Shown: piece after piece, positions 11,750 through 22,726 of the stretch
Layout: each line of letters starts with the position of its first letter
How positions within the stretch are numbered: the first letter of the stretch is position 1
NCBI GenBank assembly: GCA_016748015.1
Contig: JAAOMT010000360.1
Location: 1-49,680 of the forward strand
Source: Geosiphon pyriformis
Taxonomy: Eukaryota; Glomeromycota; Glomeromycetes; Archaeosporales; Geosiphonaceae
Direction of reading: 5' to 3'
DNA length: 49,680 nt
Position numbers and translations under genes: made by a program
The notes under the pieces: model-generated
Databases searched by the model: none
What the model was told of the DNA's origin: nothing
What the model saw: only the letters and a program-made list of their open reading frames with translations

Positions 11750-12445
11750 GTGAGACTGTTCAATGACAACTATTGGTTCTAAATTTCAGGGAATGTCTTC
11801 GGAATTGATTAAAAAGGAATGTGTACCAATTTGTGGAATTAATGATTCAGGATTGTTTCTGGAATTATAGTGTTTCAAACGATCTCCATGTGCAACTTTT
11901 GCTAGAATTTTGTCATCAAGTCTTAGCTTGTATGATCCGTGCCTAAAACTTCATGGATAAAGAATGGTCCATTCTATTTATTTTCAAATTTTCTACTCCA
12001 TTGTTTTTTGGCTTTAGTTCTGTGTAAGAGAACTTTGTTTTCAATTTTAAATTCATTGGTGACTGGAGGCAATTTGTCATCATGCCGTTCTTTTTGTTGA
12101 GCTTAGGAGTATTCAATATGGGTGGCTGCTATTCGTCGTTTTTCTTCCAATGTGCTAAGCAGAGTGTAGGCTCTTTGTTGAAGCGTTTCTTGAAAATTGT
12201 TTTCATTGATTGGTTGTGCTGGGTATGTTTCCACTGTGAAACTAATTGGTAACGTTGCCGTCCTTCAGTAAGTTAAATCAAATGGTGTGTGTTTTGTGGT
12301 ATCTTGTTTTAATGTCCTATATGCTAGTAACACTGATGGAATAAAGAAATCCCATTCTTGCTCAAAATTGGTTGAAACTTTGGCTAATGATTCACACAAT
12401 GTTCTGTTGAACTGTTCTACCAGTCCATTTGTTTGTGAATGGTAG
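11750..12445 (-). pseudogene. Element A integrase, C-terminal part
   Basis: Continuation, beyond the nested element B, of the integrase whose N-terminal part lies at 20159-20836. It starts with HSQTNGLVEQFNRTLCE, supplying the catalytic Glu of the D-D-35-E triad, then an SVLLAYRTLKQDTTKHTPFDL segment. A C-terminal domain follows (NKVLLHRTKAKKQW, NGPFFIHEVL, a GPF-type module). Internal stops fall at TAG and TGA codons. The junction at 12445 is the element B insertion point. Confidence 0.85.
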
Positions 12446-12533
12446 TGTTACAGTTGAAACACATATTTTTTATTAATTATCACATGTATTAGCCACTGAT
12501 GTCATATAATTAGTCACCCTATTTTTAGATAGT

Positions 12534-12641
12534 GATCATTGACCTGATCAATGACCTGATCATTGACCTGATCATTGACCTGATCATTAACCTAATCAAT
12601 GACCTAATCATTGACCTGATTATTGACCTGGTTGTTGACCA
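12534..12641 (+). repeat. 12-bp minisatellite in U3 of element B (nine units)
   Basis: Nine adjacent 12-bp units, consensus GATCATTGACCT, ending just upstream of the TATA-like box. The sister LTR has only five units (19581-19640). Junctions between units create repeated TGATCA palindromes. Likely a promoter-proximal array that expands and contracts. Confidence 0.9.
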
Positions 12642-12652
12642 CTTTAGATAGT

Positions 12653-12660
12653 TATATAAG
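12653..12660 (+). promoter_or_regulatory. TATA-like box of element B LTR
   Basis: TATATAAG directly downstream of the 12-bp repeat array, conserved at 19652-19659 in the other LTR. The position fits the U3 core promoter. Confidence 0.5.
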
Positions 12661-13165
12661 CGATGATTCCCTTAGCTGTAGAAAAACATGATCAAAGTAA
12701 CAAAATAAACAATATCAATTACTTCCTCTTATAATCGCTTATTCCCCTTTCCTTACCTTCAAGTATCTACTTGTTGGCATTCACATACCTTATCTTTTCC
12801 CCTTCTTGATTTGTATTTGTTAGAATTAGCCTGAGAAGCAATTGGCTTGTTCTTGTAATTCATTGAATAAAGAAACGATTGAAAAGTACAATGATACCTG
12901 TTATTGATTCTAAGAATTGCCAAGTTGAGGCATAAAATAATAGCAGCAGTGTTATCTTGTTGACAATCACGGACTATTCCTCTACCTTCAGATTTAAGAA
13001 AAGATTAGGGACTGTGATTTTTATGAGACTGATCACGCACATTGAATTCCTACTTATTCAATTCGCTCTCTTATTGTAATTCTTTCTTTGTTTATATCCA
13101 TCACCATACAATACTGTTCTCTTTTGCTATCCATTAGCTTGTTACTCCAACCCGTAACATAAAAG

Positions 13166-13175
13166 TGGTGCTCCC
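13166..13175 (+). promoter_or_regulatory. Candidate primer-binding site of element B
   Basis: TGGTGCTCCC six nt after the 5' LTR. Element A has TGGTGCTCTCC at the matching position (26541-26551, minus strand), which supports a shared tRNA primer whose 3' end reads ..GAGCACCA. The tRNA is not identified. Confidence 0.5.
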
Positions 13176-13211
13176 TGTGAGATTGTCAAAATTCACTTAT
13201 TCCCTCATTGT

Positions 13212-14748
13212 ATGGGTGATTACTCATATCTGCCACAGCAATCAGAAAAACACTTTGCAGCACACAACAAAAACGACCAAAGTTTCATTGAACTTAATCC
13301 TCTGCCCTCCTGCTTGATCTGCTTCCCCCTTGAAAAACAATCCAGTAGACAATTCCAAGACTTTTGGAACTGGTTTCTGAACGAGCATTCAGCTAAAACC
13401 TACACAACTTATACAACCTATTATTTTGACCAAGCTTATTTTGAAAACAACTTTGAAGAAAGAAACAACAGTATCAATCAGCTCTTATATTCTGCAATCT
13501 TTGAACAACAGCCCCCCAATTTCGAATACCTGAATCATCAAATCCACATTTGGATTGCTGCTCATTAAGCAACTGAAACTCCCTTTGAAACAGAAGAAGA
13601 AAGCTACCAAACTGCCACTGTTTTTGATCTTTTATCAAGCGAATCAGACTCGTCTACACAAACAGTTACCCCTGAACCAATGGCTAATGACCCCATGCAA
13701 GCAAACATTCTGGCCACCCTCCAAGGTATACAAACTGCTCTAGGGCAAAGAAACAACACCCCAATACCATTATTTAGAGGTGATGCACAAGATCCAATTG
13801 AATGGTTGAATAACTTTGAAAGAGCCACTACAGCCAATCAATATGATGATGAGTACAAGTTCCAAATTGTCGGTGGCTACCTTCAAGGATCCCCTGCTAC
13901 CTGGTTCTCACAAAAAACAGATGCCAATGCCCAGCAAAGAATCATTAGATGGATACCAGCAAATGTGGGAGAAATCAACACTTCTTTCACTACCCGGTTT
14001 GAAAACAAGTTCAGAACCCCAATATTAATATCAAAATAACGTATGGAATTGGAAAGAAGAACCCAAGGTCCCGGTGAAGTTGTAACCGAATACACCAAAG
14101 CAATCAGAAAGTTAATCAAACAAATAGACACTGGAAGAAATTGGACAGAAGAGCAGAAAATTCACTCCTTCACAAAAAGATTGAGAACTGATCTATCGTA
14201 TGCTCTTTGGCCCCTCCTGGCCCTGAAAGATAATCCCACCATAAATATGGCCATTGAATTAGCACAAAGAATTGAAGATAACCAAAGGATGCACTTGGGA
14301 TCCACACTACCAGTTTTTGCTTCTGTTCCTGTCATGGCTCCTGCCCCTCAAATGGCTGCTATTTCTTTTGCCACTTATACTCAAGATCCAAATGAACAGT
14401 TAATAGACAAACTCACAGCAAATTTTGTCTGGTTATTAGAACCCTTAGCCCAAGCAGTCAGAGAAAATCAGCAACCACAAAGACCCAGATTTGAACCATG
14501 CTTCAATCAGTCCCAGCAACCACCTTATTAAAGACAACAAAATCATAGCCCACCTGTATGCTATTGCTGTAAATTAACTGGACACTTTTCAAGAGATTTT
14601 AACAATCCTTCACTGCCTCCACCAGTCCCCAGAAACAATGATGCTCAGAACAACAGGATCAACAACAACAATATGCCCAACCAAAGACCCAATCATGCCA
14701 ACATCAATTTCTTTGGAGAGGATCCCCTAGTTGAAGCCACTGTTTATT
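13212..14748 (+). pseudogene. Element B gag
   Basis: One continuous frame of about 512 codons from the ATG at 13212, broken by TAA codons at 13566, 14037 and 14529, with no indel. A gag-like capsid segment lies at 13750-14300 (PLFRGDAQDPIEWLNNFERA, GSPATWF, VTEYTKAIRKLIKQI, FTKRLRTDL). A zinc knuckle near 14560-14600 reads CYCCKLTGHFSRDF, where the last Cys of C-x2-C-x4-H-x4-C is Phe. Translation of pol requires a frame change near 14750; whether this is programmed or a lesion cannot be told. Confidence 0.85.
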
Positions 14749-14749
14749 A

Positions 14750-16249
14750 GCCTTTAAACTGGTAGGCACACCTCCAAAGGGTGAGAGTACAAGCCAACCA
14801 GAAGAAAACTTCTTTTACACTTTTAACTTAACTGATGATGACTATGACATGGATGAATTAGCAATCAACCCCTCTGAATTCACAAGAAAAAAGAAGAAAG
14901 CCAAAGTTGATTTTGTTCTGGATCCCAATAAAGCTTCTACATCAACTGCTGACAACAATGAGCCCCCAAAAGCCAAAGTTTTCAAGAACTCTTCAAAGTT
15001 GGAACCCTCAGAAATAGTACAAAAATCCGGTCCCTATTCTGTTGTCAAAGACCTTATGAAAACCCCAGCACATATAACTTTTGGCCAATTGATAACCCAT
15101 CCACAATTCAAAAAAAATCTTCGCAAATCCCTGATTCCAAAGAAAAAAACACCCAAAACCAACAAATGCCCTCGCCAAACTGGACTTGCTGACAATAGTA
15201 ATGTCACTTCTCTAATTTGTAAAGCCCAAGTGGCTGGCTACTTCATTGATTTGATCCTAGACAGTGGATCATCTGTTAGTGTTATTGCCAAACACTTTCT
15301 TGAAGCAATTGGCAGAAAAATTGATGAACCATCTACACGACTAATGACTAATGTGCATGGTAATAAGAAAAAAGCGCTTGGCATAGCCAAAGCTATTCCT
15401 GTCCACATCAATGGCATCAGCATTGAAACTAATATGGAAGTGTCTGAAGCAAAAAAATACACCATCATTGTTGACAATGAATGGCTTAAGAAAGCAAAGG
15501 CTTTGCTTGATTATGAACTCTGTGAACTAACCATCAGATGTGGTGAGAAACCCATTGTGGTTAAGTGTCACCATTGGACAACTCCCCCAGTACCCAAGCA
15601 GAGCCCAGAAGAAAATGAATCAGATGAATCAGATGATGAAGAAAGTGAGGAAGAAGAAGAACAAGAAGAACAAAAAGAAACTGCTGAACTCGCCTATATC
15701 ATCTTTACTAGCAATGGCAAACCACTGGATAATGTCAAGACAGATAAAGAAGGAATCATTGTCAATGGCAAGCTGATCTGCTGGCCTTATTATAACATGC
15801 TCAGAAGAACCTTTGACAGAAAGCCAGGCAAGAAAGCCAAATACAGTTATTGGTGGCATGGTCCTTGTGCCCAGTACTGGTATGACAAACTATTGTATTC
15901 TCTTAGTGATGAATGCATGTCCTGCCTGATCTATTACAAAGATTGGGAACCAATCAGCTTGATATCCCGAGAGGAAATAAAAGAAGTCCAAAAGTTCTTT
16001 GAAAACGAACCACCTGAAATCCAATCACTGGTTGTAGAACAAAGAAAACCCTCTCCAGAAGAAAGAAAAGTAGACATTGAAAACCTGCTGGCTAGAAACA
16101 GCCCAGTTATCTCAAAAGAAGGTAAACCTTTTGGATATACACATGTGATACAACACACCATCATCACCAGAGAAACTCGCCCCATCCATTTAAAGCCCTA
16201 TCAATCCAACCGGCACAATGATGAGTTTATCAAAAAGGAAATAACCTGA
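14750..16249 (+). CDS. Element B protease and protease-RT linker
   Basis: Frame shared with the RT. The aspartic protease is near 15230-15500 (FIDLILDSGSSVSVIAKHF with the D-S-G catalytic triplet, later TIIVDNEWLKKA). An acidic Glu/Asp-rich tract follows at about 15610-15690. Next comes an aromatic and Cys-containing segment (CWPYYNML, YWWHGPCAQYWYDKLL, DECMSCLIYYKDWEP) at 15775-15960 in the position where element A carries its Cys-rich and dUTPase modules. Near the end, the RT entry segment HVIQHTIITRETRPIHLKPY is recognisable. A TGA at 16247 interrupts the frame before the RT. No dUTPase is present here. Confidence 0.8.
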   Translation, partial: AFKLVGTPPKGESTSQPEENFFYTFNLTDDDYDMDELAINPSEFTRKKKKAKVDFVLDPNKASTSTADNNEPPKAKVFKNSSKLEPSEIVQKSGPYSVVKDLMKTPAHITFGQLITHPQFKKNLRKSLIPKKKTPKTNKCPRQTGLADNSNVTSLICKAQVAGYFIDLILDSGSSVSVIAKHFLEAIGRKIDEPSTRLMTNVHGNKKKALGIAKAIPVHINGISIETNMEVSEAKKYTIIVDNEWLKKAKALLDYELCELTIRCGEKPIVVKCHHWTTPPVPKQSPEENESDESDDEESEEEEEQEEQKETAELAYIIFTSNGKPLDNVKTDKEGIIVNGKLICWPYYNMLRRTFDRKPGKKAKYSYWWHGPCAQYWYDKLLYSLSDECMSCLIYYKDWEPISLISREEIKEVQKFFENEPPEIQSLVVEQRKPSPEERKVDIENLLARNSPVISKEGKPFGYTHVIQHTIITRETRPIHLKPYQSNRHNDEFIKKEIT

Positions 16250-17450
16250 ATGAAAATCCTTGGATTCATACAGGAAACCAAGAGTGAATGAGCATTCCCA
16301 GTTGTAGTGGTATCCAAGAAAGGAGGAACCCTACACTTTTGTGTTGACTATTGTCAATTAAATGTCATTACTGAAAGAGACATGTACCCACTTCTCAAGA
16401 TTAATGCAATGCTAGACCAATTCCATGGTGCCACTTTCTTCTCAACTATTGACTTAACTGCTGGATTCTGGCAAGTAGAGATGAATTCAGAAAGCAGAAA
16501 GAAAACTGCCTTCATCACCAAGTATGGTACCTATGAATTCACAGTCATGTCTTTTGGTCTCACAAATGCTCCTCCCACCTTTCAACACTTAATGGACAAA
16601 GTATTTGAATCAGTAAAAGAAAACTTTGTTCTAGTCTACTTGGATGACATAATGGTATACTCAAAAACCTGGGATGAACACCTTGAATATTTGCAAAAGG
16701 TTTTTGACTTCCTTAGAAATGCTGGTCTCAAGATCAATCCAATCAAATCATTCTTTGGACATCAATCCACCCAGTTTCTTGGCCATCTTATTACAAAAGA
16801 TGGAATCTTTCCTGATCCAGCCAAAATTGAAAAAGTTCAAAACATTAGACAACCAATGAATGTTCATGAACTATGCTCTTTTCTTGGTTTGGCCTCTTAT
16901 TATCGCAAGTTTATCAAGGATTTCTCCAAAATCACTGCTCCTTTCAATCAGCTACTTAGGAAAAACATCAATTATCACTGGGGCACTCATCAACAAAAAG
17001 CATTTGAAATTCTGAAGGAAAAACTGGTTACAGAACCCATTCTCATGCAACCTAATTTGGATCAACCTTTTATCCTCCACACTAATGCATCTGGCTATGG
17101 ACTTGGTGCTGTTTTTTCCCAAAAAGATGAAGATAACAGAGAACACATCATAGCATATGCCAGTAAAACTCTCACACCAGCAGAAAAGAACTACTCAGTT
17201 ACTGAACAAGAATGCTTAGCAGTAGTTTGGGCTACCAGCTACTGGGACAAATATCTTAAGGGTGTGAAATTTTTGGTGGTAACAGATCACCAAGCTTTGG
17301 TTTGGCTACGCAACAAAAGAAACCTGGAACATAAACGAATAACTTGCTGAATACTCCACTTGAACGAATTTGACTATGACATTCAACACCGCAAAGAAGC
17401 TAATCATCAAAACGCCAATGCTCTCTCCAGACTTACCATCCAGTGATAGT
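16250..17450 (+). pseudogene. Element B reverse transcriptase-RNase H
   Basis: Continues the protease frame. RT motifs: FPVVVVSKKGGTLHFCVDY, STIDLTAGFWQVEM, FGLTNAPPTFQHLMD, and the intact catalytic YLDDIMVYS at about 16638. RNase H follows: ILHTNASGYGLGAVFSQ has Asn where the first catalytic Asp of TDASG is expected; VTEQECLAVVWA and TDHQALVWL are present. Stops are TGA at 16247, 16289 (a conserved Trp position) and 17348 (also Trp in relatives), each explained by one transition. A frame change lies between about 17450 and 17510, before the integrase. Confidence 0.9.
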
Positions 17451-17511
17451 AAAACCCTCTCAAACCAAACCAACTTAATTATTTGTAACTCTCCTACAAA
17501 CAAACACGATA

Positions 17512-18819
17512 ATGGACTTGGACAACTACTCTGCTTTAATGAAATTTTTGGGTAAAGGACAATACCCACCAGACTATACTCGACAGCAAAGAGAACATTT
17601 GTGCAAACAATCAAATTTCTATTTGATTCGCCAGAACCAGTTATATAAAAGAAATAGAAAAGATCCTGACTGCCCCCAGAAAGTCATTAGATTTGAAGAA
17701 AGAGAAATTGTGATCTACAATATGCACACTGATCCATTAACTGGACACTTTGGAAAAACAAAAACAATTCAGAAAACTTTAACTTGCTATTATTGGCCTA
17801 CCTTGGGAAAAGACATTGCTGAATACATCAAAACCTGTGATATCTGCCAAAGAAGAGAAAAACCCAATCACAAAGAAGATATCCATCCAATCTCTGTTGG
17901 TCAACCATTTGATAGAATTGGTATAGATGTTGTTGAACCTTTAACAGTAACTCCTGATGGCAACAGATACATTATCACAGCTACTAACTATCTTACAAAG
18001 TGGGTAGAAGCAAGAGTCACCCCTGATCAAACAGCAGTTTCAATTGCCAATTTCATTTATGAAGATATTATCTGTCGCCACGGCTGCCCCAAAGAACTTT
18101 TATCTGATAGAGAAAAAGCTTTTCTCAGTACACTGGTTGAAGAACTTTGTAGAAAAATGGGAATACGTCATAAACTCTCTTCTCCTTATCATCCCCAAAC
18201 AAATGGCCTAGTGGAACGTTTTAATAGAACACTATGTGAAACCCTAGCCAAAACCAGTGAAGAAACCAACCTATGGGACAAAGTATTGTCTTCAGCTTTG
18301 TTTGCTTACAGAACTGTGAATCATGACATAACAAGTTATGAACCCTTTTTTCTGCTCTATGGATGAATGGCAACTTTACCAATAGAAATGAATATAGAAA
18401 CAATATCTTTTGAAGAAATAACAATAGGAGATTACAAAGACATTTTGCAAAGAAGACTTGGTACCATTCTTAACTCATTAGTAGAAGCACGGATAATTGC
18501 CTTTGAAAAGATAAAACAATTCCAAGAGAAGCTCAAAAAGAAAAAAACCTATAAAACACTTTCTTTAAGTGTTGGTGACTTAGTTTTGGAATACCATTCA
18601 GACAGAGACAATGTCTATGGTAATAAATTCTCTAGCCGGTGGAAAGGACTCTTTATAGTTAACAAAGTTTTGAACAATGGTTTTTATATCTTACAAGATC
18701 AATATAGAACAATATTCAGTGATTGTCCTATTCATAGCACGCGACTCAAGAAATATCACAAACGACCTGATTGGTTACCTGTTGTGGTAATACTGACCCA
18801 AATGATCAGCAAAAATTAG
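17512..18819 (+). pseudogene. Element B integrase
   Basis: Zinc-binding N-terminus (MHTDPLTGHFGKTKT, YIKTCDICQRR), catalytic core with D (IGIDVVEPL), D (LLSDREKAF) and E (HPQTNGLVERFNRTLCE), and a C-terminal domain with WKGLFIVNKVLNNGFYIL. A single TGA at 18364, where relatives have Arg (LLYGR), splits it. Otherwise open to the TAG at 18817-18819. Confidence 0.9.
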
Positions 18820-18866
18820 TTATATTTAAATGCACCATTCCCAAAACAGAGGTATCTTCAATCGAC

Positions 18867-19364
18867 ATGAACAATTATTTCCTGGATCAAAACATTCAAA
18901 ACGCTTTCTATACTCTCCATGAGTACTGGATCAAGAACTATCCAAATGCTACTCTGACTATTGGAAAACAAACCACTATAACAGACAACAGTGGAACTCA
19001 CACTGTTATTAGACCAAAGAAAACAACTACCAGAAGAGAAAGAATTGGTGGCAAAATAGATAAATACCTACTGGAAAGCATAACAGCAGCAATACTTTCA
19101 CCTTCCAGCACAATTAGAAAAACAATACAAGAAATCTTGCCCATAGACAAAAACTTGTCATATGGAAGACAATTAAAACTCTATGGTCGTCTTGGTAAAA
19201 TCATAGAAGACATGAAGCTCATGAAGAAAACAACTTCAGAGATACAAGTGGAAATTTTGGGCATTATACGATTAGATGTCCCAAGAGTTTTGACCATTGC
19301 TAGAAGAGCCAGAACTCTTATACAAAGATTTGGTCTCTTGGATACAAAGCTTATTTTGCCTTAA
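18867..19364 (+). CDS. Element B accessory 3' ORF (unknown function)
   Basis: Uninterrupted frame of 165 residues between integrase and the 3' LTR. The ATG at 18867 (MNNYFLDQNIQ) is preferred; the frame is open further upstream to 18771, overlapping the integrase end. It is strongly basic and helical (KKTTTRRERIGGKIDKYLL, YGRQLKLYGRLGKIIEDM, IARRARTLIQRFGLL). No domain recognised and no membrane segment. Element A carries a frame in the same place with similar pattern and spacing. The basic charge would suit nucleic-acid or RNP binding, which is speculation. Confidence 0.6.
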   Translation: MNNYFLDQNIQNAFYTLHEYWIKNYPNATLTIGKQTTITDNSGTHTVIRPKKTTTRRERIGGKIDKYLLESITAAILSPSSTIRKTIQEILPIDKNLSYGRQLKLYGRLGKIIEDMKLMKKTTSEIQVEILGIIRLDVPRVLTIARRARTLIQRFGLLDTKLILP

Positions 19365-19479
19365 GTACTATATACTCTATCCACAAAAGACTTCAACAAA
19401 CTAGTTAGTTTTGAGTTAGACAAAACCCTTCACATAGACTATCCCATAAATAGTTTGATTTCGCTGGAGCTCAATCTCT

Positions 19480-19492
19480 TTGGAGAGGATGA
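19480..19492 (+). promoter_or_regulatory. Polypurine tract of element B
   Basis: TTGGAGAGGATGA immediately before the 3' LTR start TGTTATGG, in the standard location for plus-strand priming. Confidence 0.7.
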
Positions 19493-20158
19493 TGTTATGG
19501 TTGAAACACATAGTTTTTATTAATTATCACATGTATTAGCCACTGATGTCATATAATTAGCCACCCTATTTTTAGATAGTGATTGTTGACCTGATCAATA
19601 ACTTGACTGTTGACCTGATCATTGACCTGATCGTTGACCACTTTAGATAGCTATATAAGTGATGATTTCCTTAGCTGTAGAAAGACATAATCAAAGTAAC
19701 AAAATAAACAATATCAATTACTTCCTCTCATAATCGCTTATTCTCCTTTCCTTACTTTCAAGTATCTACTTGTTGGCATTCACATACCTTATTTTTTCCT
19801 CTTCTTGATTTGTATTTGTTAAAATTAGTCTAAGAAGCAATTGGCTTGCTCTTGTAATTCATTGAATAAAGAAACAATTGAAAAGTACAATGATATCTGT
19901 TATTGATTCTAAGAATTGCTGAGTTAAGGCATAGAATAATAGCAGCAGTGTTATCTTGTTGACAATCACGGACTATTTCTCTACCTTCAAATTTAAGAAA
20001 AGATTAGCGACTGTGATTTTTATGAGACTGATCATGCACATTGAATTCCTACTTATTCAATTCACTTCCTTATTGTAATTCCTTCTTTGTTTATTTCCAT
20101 TACCATACAATACTGTTCTCCCTTGCTATCCGTTAGCTTGTTACTCCAACCCATAACA
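19493..20158 (+). repeat. 3' LTR of element B
   Basis: 666 bp, TGTTATGG...CCATAACA. It has five 12-bp minisatellite units (19581-19640) and a TATA-like box at 19652. Differences from the 5' LTR are mostly transitions apart from the four missing units. Confidence 0.95.
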
Positions 20159-20836
20159 GTAGGGTGAAGATAATGGTCTTTTGACATTAAATTGTCCACA
20201 AATTTCTTGGATTAAATTGTTCACGAAATGTGTTCCTTGATCAGATAAAAGTTTTATTGGGCATCCATGTCTACAAATGATGTCTTCGTAGATAAAGTTT
20301 GCTACTGATTTTGCATCTGCCCGTTGAATGGCTCTGGCTTCAGGCCATTTGGTAAGATAGTCTACGGCTACTACAATATAGCAGTTTCCTTGGTTTGTGA
20401 TAGGTAGTGGTCCGATTAAATCGATACCAACTCTGTCAAAAGGCTGTCCAACTTTGATTGGCTTTAAAGGTTCTGTAGGGCGAGTTTCTTTTCTTCTTTG
20501 ACAACTATCACAAGATTTGACATATTCGTGAATGTCTTTTCTTATTCAAGGCCAAAAGTAGTATTCTAGTGTTCTTTGGGTGGTGCTGTCTTTTCCAAAG
20601 TGGGCTGATGAAGGATCTGAGTGCATGTTGTATAATATAGTCTCTTTTTCCTGTTTTTGTATTAATCTGAGTGGTTTGTCTGGGTTTTTGAAATTTTGGT
20701 AATAAATAATGTTGTTGTGTAGAAAATATTGTTTGGCTTGTTGTTGTAGTCGATGTTTTTCATCTGAAGACCAATCTGTTGGAATTGTTAATGTTTCCAA
20801 ATATTGTTTGAGATCATTGTAGTTTTCCAAATTCAT
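20159..20836 (-). pseudogene. Element A integrase, N-terminal part and core
   Basis: Begins near MNLENYNDLKQYL at 20836. Zinc-binding residues lie in YNMHSDPSSAHFGKD and VKSCDSCQRRKE. Two catalytic Asp residues follow, in DRVGIDLIGPL and IKLLSDQGTHF. The reading stops at 20159, where element B is inserted; the third catalytic residue (Glu) lies 7.7 kb away at about 12420. A stop interrupts the stretch after YYFWP. Confidence 0.9.
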
Positions 20837-20879
20837 TGTTTGTTGGCTCTTTTGGTTGGTTAAGTTAAGTGTTGGTTTT

Positions 20880-22195
20880 TGTGTTTTTCTAATCTTGTCT
20901 CATTCTGGAGAGACAGTCAACATTGGTGTGGAGTTTTCCTGGTTTGTAATGTACTATGTATTGATAATTTGCTAGAAATCCTGTTTATTGGGTTTGTTTT
21001 GCATTCAGCTAAGTATTTTTGTTCTGAAGCCATTTGAGTCCAATATTATCAGTGATAATATCGAATTCTTTAGGCCTGAGATAAAAGTTGAAGTGGTGTA
21101 AAGCCCAAATTATGGCTGCTGTTTCTAGTTCTGTGGCAGGGTAGTTTTTCTTAGCTGGTTTTAATGTTCTGCTAGCATAAGCAATTACTCGCTCATTTCC
21201 GTTGTCATCTAGTTGTGATAAGATAGCACCAAAGGCAGTATATGAAGCATCTGTAGCTAGTCGAAATCAGTTGCTAAAATTCAGGTAGGCAAGAATTGGA
21301 GCTGTTGTCAGTTTTTCCTTGAGAATTTCAAAAGCTTTTTGGTATTTGGTAGTCCATTTGTATTCAATGTTTTTGATGGTGAGCTGGTTGAGGGGTTTTG
21401 CAATTTCTGAAAATCTTTTGATAAACTTCCGATAGTAGGATGCTAATTCTATGAATCTTCTTAGTTCTGTAGTGTTTCGAGGAGTTTTGAAGTTTTTGAC
21501 AATGCTGATTTTTCCAGGATCTGGTTTAATTCCATCTTTACTAATGATATGACCAAAAAAGACCAGGCTTGTTTTTCCAAAGTAGCATTTTTTGATATTG
21601 AGTTTTAGTCCTGCTTTTCGTAATTGTTGAAAAACTTCTCACAGGTGTTTTAAGTGTAATTCAAACGATGGAAAATAAACATCAGTATTGTCAAGATAAA
21701 CGACTACTGATTTCTAAAGAAGTTCTTGGTACACAACATCTATTAATCTCTGAAACGTTGCTGATGCATTGCATAATCCGAAAGGCATTACATTGAACTC
21801 ATAATTTCCGCCTTGGGTGGTGAATGCTGTTTTGGTGCGATCTTTGGAATCTATAGCAACTTGCCAGTAACCACTTTCTAAATCTAGTGTTGAAAAGTAT
21901 TTGGATTTTCCAAAGGCATCTAACATGTCATCAATCCAGGGAAGGGAGTAGGCATCTCCAATTGTAACACTGTTGAGTTGTCAATAGTCAACACAAAATC
22001 GGATCTTTCCATTTTTCTTTTTAACTAGCACTACAGGTGAAGCCCAAGAACTTATGGAGGGTTGGATGAGCCCATTGTTAAGCATTCATTGTACTTCTTC
22101 TCGGATAAATTGGTGGCTTTCTGTAGCAACTTGATATGCTTGTTGTCTTCTTGTTTGGCATCTCCTGTATAAATTTGGTGTTAGACCAAATTGGT
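20880..22195 (-). pseudogene. Element A reverse transcriptase-RNase H
   Basis: RT motifs in order: [48 protein letters not shown], then YLDN at about 21690-21700, where the catalytic YLDD is expected. RNase H: LATDASYTAFGAILSQL and YPATELETAAIIWAL. Stops are TGA, TAG or TAA, several at positions that are Trp or Arg in relatives. A frameshift lies near 22190. Confidence 0.9.
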
Positions 22196-22726
22196 TCTTC
22201 CTAAGTCATTGTTGTTTTCAGCAAAGATATCAGCAAATTCTGCAATTAGCTCTTTGAGCTGGGTCTGTTGTTGTGGTTCAAGTTGTCCCATGTTGATTCG
22301 AGATAGTTTTTCCATGACAACATAGTAGTTTTTGGAGCTGGAGTTTGGGTTGATTTTTGATATTGAATGTCCAATAATTTCAGAGAAATTGGGGACTGTT
22401 TGGGGTAATTCTTGTTGAAATATATTACTGTGAATAACTCCAATTTCTAAATTATTTAATAAAATTATGAGGTAATTATTGGGGTTGTAAAAAGTAACTT
22501 GGACTTTCTTTGTTCCTTCTGGAATATAAATGTTTGAAATCAAAATATTATGTTCCAAGCAGACTTGTTCATTGGACTCAAAAATTTGTTGTGTGGTTGT
22601 TGGCTTTGAGCAAGTGTAGATTTCTGGATGTTCTCCAAAGAGTGAGATGGTAATCAGTTGTGGAAGTCTAAGAATCTAGTGGGATTTGTTCCATGTGTTA
22701 AGAGCTATGTTAACTGGAACTGTGAA
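22196..22726 (-). pseudogene. Element A linker between dUTPase and RT
   Basis: In frame with the upstream protease and dUTPase. The last part (QTQLKELIAEFADIFAENNNDLGRT) is the usual lead-in to a Ty3/gypsy RT. Before it, NIYIPEGTKKVQVTFYN and ILLNNLEIGVI look like beta-strands of a small unassigned domain. Two stops occur near 22680-22710. Confidence 0.7.

Larger units (their letters stand above)
12446..13159 (+). repeat. 5' LTR of element B
   Basis: 714 bp, TGTTACAG...CCCGTAACA. It pairs with 19493-20158 (666 bp). The 48-bp length difference equals exactly four 12-bp units of the internal minisatellite. A TATA-like box lies at 12653 and an AATAAA at 12866. Confidence 0.95.
12446..20158 (+). 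mobile_element. Ty3/gypsy element B, nested in element A
   Basis: Plus-strand LTR retrotransposon of 7,713 bp with TGTTA...TAACA LTRs and a perfect 4-bp target duplication GTAG (12442-12445 and 20159-20162). Order: LTR, PBS, gag, protease, RT-RNase H, integrase, accessory ORF, polypurine tract, LTR. It is younger than element A, which it interrupts within the integrase codons. RT (YLDD) and the integrase triad are intact, but gag-pol has at least seven internal stops (TAA or TGA), an RNase H catalytic Asp-to-Asn change and a frame change between RNase H and integrase, so it is not autonomous now. Confidence 0.95.

Noticed and set aside
12534-12641. CRISPR-like or iteron-origin array
   Set aside because: Units are contiguous 12-mers without spacers, lie inside LTRs of a eukaryotic retrotransposon, and differ in number between the two LTRs.
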